A stretch of 64,000 bases of DNA, taken from contig NZ_JADZLT010000051.1 of assembly GCF_015904235.1 (NCBI RefSeq), positions 1-64,000 of the forward strand, read 5' to 3'. The DNA comes from Methylobrevis albus (GTDB taxonomy: Bacteria; Pseudomonadota; Alphaproteobacteria; Rhizobiales; Pleomorphomonadaceae). A program made the position numbers and the translations under genes. Position 1 is the stretch's first letter. Each line of letters opens with the position of its first letter. Below are positions 44,560 to 54,176 of the stretch, piece by piece. The notes beneath the pieces were generated by a model. It saw nothing but the letters and a program-made list of their open reading frames with translations. It ran no database searches and was not told where the DNA came from.

Positions 44560-47500
44560 ATGATGGCCACACTGATCGCGTCGCGCCGGTTCGCACCGCT
44601 GTTCTGGTGCCAGTTCTTCTCGGCGCTGAACGACAATTTCCTGAAGAACGCGCTGGTCTTCCTGATCCTGTTCGTGCTCGCCGGGCCCGGCGCCGAGGCG
44701 CTCGTCACCATCGCCGGCGCGGTCTTCATCGCGCCGTTCTTCGTGTTCTCCGCCCTCGGCGGCGAACTCGCCGATCGCTACGACAAGGCGCTGGTGGCGC
44801 GCCGGCTGAAGTTCGCCGAGATCGGCGCCGCCGGTCTCGCCGTCGCCGGCTTCCTGCTGCACTCGGTACCGGTGCTGTTCGCCGCGCTGTTCGCCTTCGG
44901 CACGATCAGCGCGCTGTTCGGCCCGATCAAATACGGCATCCTGCCCGATCACCTTCGCCCCGCCGAGCTTCCCGCCGGCAACGCCCTCGTCGAGGCGGCG
45001 ACCTTCATCGCCATCGTGCTCGGCACGCTGCTCGCCGGCATCGCCGGCACCGCCCAGCCAGTGCTGGTCGCCGTCGCGGTGATGGCCTTCTCGGTGATCT
45101 GCTGGATTTCCGCCCGCTTCATCCCGCCGACCGGCGAGGCCGCGCCGACGCTCGTCGTCGACCGCAACCTGTGGCGCTCGACCCGGCTGCTGCTCGCCGA
45201 TCTCAAGGCCGACAGCCGCCTCTGGCGCGGCGGCATCATCGTCAGCCTGTTCTGGCTGATCGGCGCCGTCGTCATGGCGCTGCTGCCGAGCCTCGTCGGC
45301 AACGTGCTCGGCGGCGCCGAAAACGTCGTCTCGGCCTATCTCGTCGTCTTCGCCGTTTCGATCGCCATCGGCTCGGCGCTCGCCTCCTGGCTCTGCAACG
45401 GCCGCATCGTGCTGGTGCCGGTGCCGGTTGCGGCCGTGGTGATCGCGTTCGCCTGCGCCGACCTCGCCTGGACGCTGTGGGGTCACGTTCCGGTCGCCAC
45501 CGGGCTTTCGATCGCCGAACTCAGCCAGCAGGCGATCGCCTGGCGCGTCGGCATCGACCTCGCGATCCTCGCGGTTGCCGGTGGCGTCTTCATCGTGCCG
45601 TCGTTCGCGGCGGTGCAGTCCTGGGCCCCGGTGGCGCGCCGCGCCCGCGTCGTCGCCGCCGTCAACGTGCTCTCCGCCGTCTTCATGGTGGCGGGCGCCG
45701 TGGTGATCGGCGGCCTGCAGGCGGCGGGTGCCTCGGTCGGCCAGGTCTTCGCGGTGCTCGCCGTCTTCACGCTGGCGAGTTCGGTCTGGGTCGCGAAGGC
45801 GACGCCGACCAGCCTGTTCGCCGACTTCGTCTTCGTCGTCTTCCGCCTCGTCTACCGCATGGAGGTGAAGGGCCTCGACAACATCGCCAAGGCCGGCCCC
45901 AACGCCATCATCGCCCTCAACCACGTCAGCCTGCTCGACGCCGCCGCGGCGCTGGCGATCCTCGAGAAGGACCCGGTGTTCGCGATCGACCAGGGCATCG
46001 CCAGGCGCTGGTGGGTGAAGCCGTTCCTGAAGCTCACCCGCGCCATGCCGCTCGACCCGACCAAGCCGATGGCGACCCGCACGCTGATCAAGGCGGTGCA
46101 GGCCGGCGAGACGCTGGTGATCTTCCCCGAGGGCCGCATCTCGGTCACCGGCAGCCTGATGAAGGTCTACGACGGCGCCGGCCTGATCGCCGAGAAGACG
46201 CAGGCGATGGTGGTGCCGGTCCGTCTCGAGGGGCTGGAGGCGACGCCGTTCTCCTACCTCTCCGGCAAGCAGGTCCGCCGCCGCTGGTTCCCGAAGGTCA
46301 CCGTCACGCTGCTGGAGCCGGTGCGGCTCGAGGTGCCCGAGCACCTGAAAGGCAAGGCGCGCCGCCAGGCCGCCGGGGCCCGGCTCTACGGCATCATGTC
46401 CGACCTCGTCTTCCGCACCACCGACATCGATCGCTCGGCCTTCGCGGCGATCCTCGCCGCGGCGAAGACCGAGGGCGCCAGCCGGATCGCGGTCGAGGAT
46501 CCGGTGTCGGGCAAGCTCACCTACCGCAAGCTGCTGATGGGCGCCCGCCTGCTCGGCGGCCGGTTCCAGGACCTCGCCGGCCCGGGCGAGGCGGTCGGCG
46601 TGATGCTGCCGAGCGCCAATGCCGCCGCCGCCACCGTGCTCGGCGTGATGTCGGCCGGCCGGGTGCCGGCGATGATCAACTTCACCGCCGGCGCCGCCAA
46701 CGTGCTCGCCGCCTGCAAGGCCGCGAAGATCGGCACCGTCGTCACCGCGCGCGGCTTCGTCGAGAAGGCAAAGCTCGAAAAGCTCGTCGCCGAGATCGAG
46801 CAGGAGGTGGCGATCCTCTACCTCGAGGACGTCCGCGCCGGCGCGGGGCTCCGGGCCAAGCTCGACGCCTTCCTCAACTGGGACCGCGCGCGCCTCGCCC
46901 GCAGCGGTAACGACGCCGCGGCGATCCTGTTCACCTCCGGCTCCGAGGGTGCGCCGAAGGGCGTGGTGCTGTCCGGCCGCAACCTCCTCGCCAATGCAGC
47001 GCAGGCGGCGGCCCGGATCGACTTCGGCCGCGAGGACAAGGTGTTCAACGTGCTGCCGGTGTTCCACTCCTTCGGCCTGACGGTCGGCCTCGTGCTGCCG
47101 CTCGTCTCCGGCGTGCCGGTCTACCTCTATCCCTCGCCGCTGCACTACCGGATCGTGCCGGAGTTGGTCTACGCGTCGAACGCGACGATCCTGTTCGGCA
47201 CCGACACCTTCCTCGCCGGCTATGCCCGCTCGGCGCACGCCTACGACTTCCGCTCGCTGCGCTACGTGCTCGCCGGCGCGGAGCCGGTGAAGGAGCAGAC
47301 CCGCCGCACCTGGATGGAGAAGTTCGGCCTGCGCGTGCTCGAAGGCTACGGCATCACCGAAACGGCGCCGGTGCTCGCCATCAACACGCCGATGTTCAAC
47401 CGCTTCGGCACCGTCGGCCGGATGATGCCGGGCATGGAGGCGCGGCTGGAAGCGGTCGACGGCATCACCGAGGGTGGCCGGCTCTACGTCCGCGGCCCCA

Positions 47501-47976
47501 ACGTCATGCTCGGCTACGTCAAGGCCGACGCGCCCGGCGTGCTGCAGCCGCCCGAGGACGGCTGGCACGACACCGGCGACATCGTGACCATCGACGAGGA
47601 GGGCTTCATCACCATCCGCGGCCGCGCCAAGCGCTTTGCGAAGATCGCCGGCGAGATGGTGTCGCTCGCCGCCGTCGAGGCGCTGGCAGCCCAGCTCTGG
47701 CCGGATGCGCTGTCGGCGATCGTCGCCCGGCCCGATCCGCGCAAGGGCGAGCGGCTGGTGCTCGTCACCGAGAAGCAGGGCGCGACCCGGAGCGATTTCG
47801 CCGCCTTCGCCAAATCGCGCGGTGCCGCCGAATTGATGCTGCCGTCCTCGCTGATCGTCACGGAAAAACTGCCGATGCTCGGCAGCGGCAAGACCGACTA
47901 TCCCGCCATTGCCGGCCTCGTCGCCGAGGCCGAGCGGCGGGATGCGCCACCCGCCGCCGCCGTCGCGGCGTCATGA
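44560..47976 (+). CDS. Fused MFS transporter / PlsC acyltransferase / acyl-ligase (Aas-like)
   Basis: The 1138-residue protein has three modules. A 12-helix MFS permease resembling LplT spans about 1-420. A PlsC acyltransferase spans about 420-620 with NHVSLLD (the H-x4-D site) and FPEGRIS. An AMP-forming acyl-CoA/acyl-ACP synthetase spans about 620-1138 with FTSGSEGAPKGV and GYGITETAPV. In E. coli LplT and Aas are separate and import and re-acylate lysophospholipids; here they are joined. The start is ATG 44560 or the ATG one codon later. Confidence 0.93.
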   Translation: MMATLIASRRFAPLFWCQFFSALNDNFLKNALVFLILFVLAGPGAEALVTIAGAVFIAPFFVFSALGGELADRYDKALVARRLKFAEIGAAGLAVAGFLLHSVPVLFAALFAFGTISALFGPIKYGILPDHLRPAELPAGNALVEAATFIAIVLGTLLAGIAGTAQPVLVAVAVMAFSVICWISARFIPPTGEAAPTLVVDRNLWRSTRLLLADLKADSRLWRGGIIVSLFWLIGAVVMALLPSLVGNVLGGAENVVSAYLVVFAVSIAIGSALASWLCNGRIVLVPVPVAAVVIAFACADLAWTLWGHVPVATGLSIAELSQQAIAWRVGIDLAILAVAGGVFIVPSFAAVQSWAPVARRARVVAAVNVLSAVFMVAGAVVIGGLQAAGASVGQVFAVLAVFTLASSVWVAKATPTSLFADFVFVVFRLVYRMEVKGLDNIAKAGPNAIIALNHVSLLDAAAALAILEKDPVFAIDQGIARRWWVKPFLKLTRAMPLDPTKPMATRTLIKAVQAGETLVIFPEGRISVTGSLMKVYDGAGLIAEKTQAMVVPVRLEGLEATPFSYLSGKQVRRRWFPKVTVTLLEPVRLEVPEHLKGKARRQAAGARLYGIMSDLVFRTTDIDRSAFAAILAAAKTEGASRIAVEDPVSGKLTYRKLLMGARLLGGRFQDLAGPGEAVGVMLPSANAAAATVLGVMSAGRVPAMINFTAGAANVLAACKAAKIGTVVTARGFVEKAKLEKLVAEIEQEVAILYLEDVRAGAGLRAKLDAFLNWDRARLARSGNDAAAILFTSGSEGAPKGVVLSGRNLLANAAQAAARIDFGREDKVFNVLPVFHSFGLTVGLVLPLVSGVPVYLYPSPLHYRIVPELVYASNATILFGTDTFLAGYARSAHAYDFRSLRYVLAGAEPVKEQTRRTWMEKFGLRVLEGYGITETAPVLAINTPMFNRFGTVGRMMPGMEARLEAVDGITEGGRLYVRGPNVMLGYVKADAPGVLQPPEDGWHDTGDIVTIDEEGFITIRGRAKRFAKIAGEMVSLAAVEALAAQLWPDALSAIVARPDPRKGERLVLVTEKQGATRSDFAAFAKSRGAAELMLPSSLIVTEKLPMLGSGKTDYPAIAGLVAEAERRDAPPAAAVAAS

Positions 47977-48167
47977 CGGCGACATCGGACAGGTTCATTC
48001 CGCCCCTGCGCCGGTGACCCGAGGGAACCGAATCGGGTGTTCGCCGCTTATGCGCCGGCGGGTGGGGCAACGTCCCCGGCCCGCCGACGCCCGGACGACG
48101 GGCCCCGCGCGCCAGCCGCGCCGGGGGCCCTGCGATCCGGTCGCGCACAACAGGCGGGAAACAGCAC

Positions 48168-48620
48168 ATGAAGCCGGTCGCGGTTCTTTTTCTCTGCGAA
48201 ACCAACGCTGCGGCGAGCCTGATCGCCGAGTCCTATCTCAACGCCCGTGGCCTCGGGGCGCTGCGCGCCTTCAGCGCCGGCCGGGTTCCGGCCGCCGCCA
48301 TGCTCGACGAGGCGCGCGAGACCCTCGCCGCCCGCGGCCTCGCCCACGCCGGTCTCGGCCCGAAGGACGTCTCGATCTTCACGCTCCCCGGTGCCCCGCC
48401 GGTGGACCTCGTCGTCGATCTGGTGCCGGAGGACGGCGTCGCCTCGGTGGTCGTGCCCGGCGTGCCGCGGCTGCGCTGGCCGATGGCCGAGGTCAGCCGC
48501 GTGCCGAAGCCGCTGCGCCGCCAGCTCTGCGAGGCACTGCTCGATGCCCTCGCCGTGCGCATCGAGTGCGATCTCGCCCGCTTCGGTACCCGCCGCGATA
48601 GTGCCGGGCTGGTCGCCTGA
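48168..48620 (+). CDS. Low-molecular-weight phosphatase / arsenate reductase-fold protein lacking the catalytic Arg
   Basis: The 150-residue protein starts VAVLFLCETNAAASLIAES, aligning with the P-loop of LMW tyrosine phosphatases and ArsC (CX5RS). The nucleophile position Cys10 is kept, but the anion-binding Arg is Ala16. It also keeps a short FSAGRVPAA stretch similar to the family's SAG motif. Without the Arg, phosphatase or arsenate reductase activity is unlikely, so it may bind a ligand or partner. It is 190 bp from the Aas-like gene and otherwise isolated. Confidence 0.72.
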   Translation: MKPVAVLFLCETNAAASLIAESYLNARGLGALRAFSAGRVPAAAMLDEARETLAARGLAHAGLGPKDVSIFTLPGAPPVDLVVDLVPEDGVASVVVPGVPRLRWPMAEVSRVPKPLRRQLCEALLDALAVRIECDLARFGTRRDSAGLVA

Positions 48621-48740
48621 CCGCGCGATGCGCGCCCGCTGCCGTCGATGCCCTCACCGAATCGTTCGATAGACGGGGCAGAAAACGGCGGCGGAAGCGT
48701 CTATGATGCGGCAAAACCATGTAATCCGGAGCGATTCGCC

Positions 48741-49244
48741 ATGCGGCTTCTACCCCTCGCCGGACTCGTCTGCGTCCTCGTCCTCGGCGCCTGCGGTCGG
48801 TACTCCCCCGGCCCGACCGCCCAGGGCGTGCCGCCGCTGACCCCGGTGCCGACCACCTCGGTCCAGGCCCAGGCGCTGCCGCCGCCGGTGCCGGTCGAGC
48901 CGACGGTCGCGCCGATCGAAACCCCGGTCGACCCGGTCGCGCAGCAGCAGGCGGCGCTGGAAATCACGCGTCCGGCGCTGGTCGGGGCGTGGAAGCTCGC
49001 CTCGGGCGGCGAGAACTGCCAGCTCTTCATCAACCTCACCTCCTGGACCGGCGGCTACCGCGCCAATACCCGCGGCTGCGCCTCCGACGAGCTGAAGTCG
49101 ATCGGTGCCTGGGACCTTTCCGGCAAGGAAGTGGTGCTGAAGGACGCGTCGGGTTCGCCGGTGGCGACGCTCTACGCCAACGCGCCGCAGCGCTTTTCGG
49201 GCCAGACCGCCGTCGGCGGCCGCGGCATCCAGTTCTTCCGCTGA
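48741..49244 (+). CDS. Omp19-like outer membrane lipoprotein with AprI/Inh inhibitor domain
   Basis: The 167-residue lipoprotein has a signal peptide ending in the lipobox LGAC (Cys18), then a Pro-rich linker of about 60 residues and an AprI/Inh domain of about 90 residues. Motifs are LVGAWKLASGGENCQLF, GGYRANTRGC, IGAWDLSGKEVVL and a final FSGQTAVGGRGIQFFR; the two Cys can form the family disulfide. The layout closely resembles Brucella Omp19, a surface lipoprotein that inhibits proteases. It lies upstream of zapE. Confidence 0.85.
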   Translation: MRLLPLAGLVCVLVLGACGRYSPGPTAQGVPPLTPVPTTSVQAQALPPPVPVEPTVAPIETPVDPVAQQQAALEITRPALVGAWKLASGGENCQLFINLTSWTGGYRANTRGCASDELKSIGAWDLSGKEVVLKDASGSPVATLYANAPQRFSGQTAVGGRGIQFFR

Positions 49245-49346
49245 GGCGCCGGCGGCCTTCCGGCAGCGGCGACCGGTCGTCTCGATGGTTGCATCGGCGC
49301 CTTGTGCGCTGCACAATCCGTCGATGCACACCGATCGCCCTGCCGC

Positions 49347-50579
49347 ATGACCGCCGAACCGCGCGCCTCGGCCTTTGACGAGAGCCACACCCTGCGCACC
49401 GTCACCGGCGCCTACGACGCCCTCGCCGCGGCCGGCAGCATTTCGCCGGACCGCGCCCAGCGCGCCGTCGCCCACCGCCTCGACGCCCTCGCCGCCGCGC
49501 TGAAGGAGGCCCATCTCGCCTCCAAGAAGAGCGCGCTCGGCTGGCTGTTCGGCCGCAAGTCCGGCAGCGGCCCGTCGCCGATCCGCGGCGCCTACGTCTG
49601 GGGCTCGGTCGGCCGCGGCAAGACCATGCTGATGGACCTCTTCGTCGGTCTCGCCGAGGAGCCGAAGAAGCGCCGCGTCCACTTCCTCGAATTCATGGCC
49701 GAGGTGCACGAGCGCATCCACGCCGCGCGCAAAGCCGGCGAGAAGGACCCCGTCGAGGTGGTCGCCGCGGCGATCGCCGCCGAGGTGCGGCTGCTCTGCT
49801 TCGACGAGTTCTCCGTCACCGACATCGCCGACGCGATGATCCTCGGCCGCCTGTTCGGCAAGCTGTTCGATCGCGGCCTCGTGCTGGTCGCGACCTCGAA
49901 CGTCGCCCCCGACGACCTCTATCGCGACGGCCTCAACCGCGGCCACTTCATGCCCTTCGTCGCCATGCTCAAGCAGCGGGTCGACGTGCTGAACCTCGAT
50001 TCCCCGACCGACTACCGGCTGGAAAAGCTCGGCGCCGGCGACGTCTACCTGACCCCGCTCGGGCCCGAGACGGACGCCGCCTTCCGCGCGCGCTGGCGCG
50101 ACGCCACCATCGCCGAGCCGTCGCCGGCCCTGCTCGAGGTCAAGGGCCGCAAGGTGCGCGTGCCGGCCGCCGCCGACGGCGCCGCGCGCTTCAGCTTCGA
50201 CGACCTCTGTGTCCAGCCGCTCGGCGGCCTCGACTACCAGGCGATCGTCCGCGCCTACCACACGGTGTTCGTCGAGCACGTGCCCGTCATGGACCGCACC
50301 CGCCGCAACGACGCCAAGCGCTTCATCCTGCTCATCGACACGCTGTACGACACCGGCACCAAGCTCGTCGTCTCGGCCGCCGCCGAACCGGACGGGCTCT
50401 ATACCGACAGCAGCGGCACCGAGGGCTTCGAGTTCGCCCGCTGCGCCTCGCGCCTGATCGAAATGCGCTCCGACGCCTATCTCGCCAGCCCGCGCCGGCT
50501 GGACGCGATCCGCGGCACCCCGGCCGCCGCCGATGAGGCCATAGAGGCCGCCCCGCCCCCCCGCGACGCCGCGGTCTGA
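49347..50579 (+). CDS. zapE: Cell division protein ZapE (AFG1-like ATPase)
   Basis: This 410-residue AFG1-family ATPase has Walker A WGSVGRGKT (85-93), Walker B LLCFDEF, and family segments VHFLEFMAEVHERIH and VATSNVAPDDLYRDGLNR. In E. coli ZapE destabilises FtsZ under low oxygen or high temperature; mitochondrial AFG1 acts in protein quality control. The start is ATG 49347. It precedes mdh by 257 bp, an arrangement I recognise from many alphaproteobacteria. Confidence 0.93.
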   Translation: MTAEPRASAFDESHTLRTVTGAYDALAAAGSISPDRAQRAVAHRLDALAAALKEAHLASKKSALGWLFGRKSGSGPSPIRGAYVWGSVGRGKTMLMDLFVGLAEEPKKRRVHFLEFMAEVHERIHAARKAGEKDPVEVVAAAIAAEVRLLCFDEFSVTDIADAMILGRLFGKLFDRGLVLVATSNVAPDDLYRDGLNRGHFMPFVAMLKQRVDVLNLDSPTDYRLEKLGAGDVYLTPLGPETDAAFRARWRDATIAEPSPALLEVKGRKVRVPAAADGAARFSFDDLCVQPLGGLDYQAIVRAYHTVFVEHVPVMDRTRRNDAKRFILLIDTLYDTGTKLVVSAAAEPDGLYTDSSGTEGFEFARCASRLIEMRSDAYLASPRRLDAIRGTPAAADEAIEAAPPPRDAAV

Positions 50580-50753
50580 TGCATCGCTGCCATCTTCGCG
50601 CGATACTCTCCGCGCCGGTCACCTCGGGATCGGTTTGCCGGAACACCTTCCGTTAACGTCACGCTTCCTCCGATGCTGCGCTGCACATTTGCCGAGCCGC
50701 CGGTCGAAAGCTCGCGAAGCGGCGGGTTTTTGCGGTTTTGCGGCCCGTTGTTC

Positions 50754-51802
<1,049 letters not shown>

Positions 51803-51817
51803 CCGACAAAGTCGGCG

Positions 51818-51875
51818 GCCGGCGCCCGCGCGGCGCCGGCGCTGCCGCGAGGGATGCCCGCGACACCGTCGCGGG
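51818..51875 (+). other. Two GC hairpins between mdh and sucC
   Basis: GCCGGCGCC (51818-51826) pairs with GGCGCCGGC (51832-51840), and CCCGCGA (51857-51863) pairs with TCGCGGG (51869-51875). Both stems are perfect and neither has a T-run. They probably stabilise or separate the mdh message rather than end transcription. Confidence 0.5.
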
Positions 51876-51914
51876 TGGGGATTTCCGGGGGTCTCCCCTC
51901 CAAGGGACGACGTT

Positions 51915-53113
<1,199 letters not shown>

Positions 53114-53114
<1 letters not shown>

Positions 53115-54019
53115 TGTCCATCCTGATCGACAAGTCCACCAAGGTCATCTGCCAGGGCATCACCGGCAAGAACGGCACCTTCCACACCGAGCAGGCGATC
53201 GCCTACGGCACGCAGATGGTCGGCGGCGTGACGCCGGGCAAAGGCGGCAGCACCTGGGGCGGCGCGGTCGACGGCGGGGTCGCACTGCCCGTCTACGACA
53301 CCGTCGCCGAGGCGCGCGACGCCACCGGCGCCACCGCCTCCGTGGTCTACGTCCCGCCGCCCTTCGCCGCCGACTCGATCCTCGAGGCGATCGAGGCCGA
53401 GATCCCGCTCGTCGTCTGCATCACCGAGGGCATCCCGGTGCTCGACATGGTGCGGGTGAAGCGCGCGCTGATCGGCTCGAAGACCCGGCTGATCGGGCCG
53501 AACTGCCCGGGCATCGTCACCGCCGGCGAATCGAAGATCGGCATCATGCCGGCGAACATCTTCCGGCCGGGTTCGGTGGGCATTGTCTCGCGCTCCGGCA
53601 CCCTCACCTATGAGGCGGTGTTCCAGACGACGCAGGAAGGCCTCGGCCAGACCACCGCCGTCGGCATCGGCGGCGATCCGGTCAAGGGCACCGAGTTCAT
53701 CGACATGCTGGAGATGTTCCTCGCCGACGAAGCGACGACGTCGATCATCATGATCGGCGAGATCGGCGGCTCGGCCGAGGAGGACGCGGCGCAGTTCCTC
53801 GCCGACGAGGCGAAAAAGGGCCGCGCCAAGCCGATGGTCGGCTTCATCGCCGGCCGCACCGCCCCTCCCGGCCGCCGCATGGGCCATGCCGGCGCCATCA
53901 TCTCCGGCGGCAAGGGCGGCGCCGAGGACAAGATCGCGGCGATGGAAGCCGCGGGCATCCGCGTCTCGCCGTCGCCGGCCCGGCTCGGCAAGACGCTGGT
54001 CGAAGTGCTGAAGGGCTGA
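53114..54019 (+). CDS. sucD: Succinyl-CoA synthetase alpha subunit
   Basis: This 301-residue protein has a CoA-binding Rossmann half ([20 protein letters not shown]) and a ligase half. The active-site His, which is phosphorylated during the reaction, lies in [13 protein letters not shown] near the C-terminus. IGPNCPGIV and [12 protein letters not shown] are further family motifs. It is translationally coupled to sucC and followed by a 157-bp spacer carrying a direct repeat before sucA. Confidence 0.97.
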
Positions 54020-54086
54020 GCCCCGGCCCGGCGACCTGAACGACCCTCATGGGAGGGCGCCGCCGACGCGGCGCCCCCGCCATACC

Positions 54087-54145
54087 GCCGGCACGGTGCC
54101 GGCGACATTCGACACCCTGCCGGCACGGTGCCGGCGACATTCGAC
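54087..54145. repeat. Direct repeat of a 27-bp hairpin unit between sucD and sucA
   Basis: Two identical 27-bp copies at 54087-54113 and 54119-54145 have a period of 32 bp. Each begins with GCCGGCACGGTGCCGGC, whose halves pair as GCCGGCA/TGCCGGC, and ends in GACATTCGAC. The period is not a multiple of three, and the sucA ATG at 54177 lies after the repeat. It is probably a structured leader or an intercistronic processing signal. Confidence 0.75.
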
Positions 54146-54176
54146 GACGAGAGGCGGGGAGCCCCCCCGAACCGCC

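Noticed and set aside
43834..47568. Long open frame of over 1200 codons on the minus strand opposite the Aas-like gene
   Set aside because: It is an antisense shadow; the translation is dominated by Asp, Gly, Arg and His repeats, as expected from mirrored GC-rich codons.
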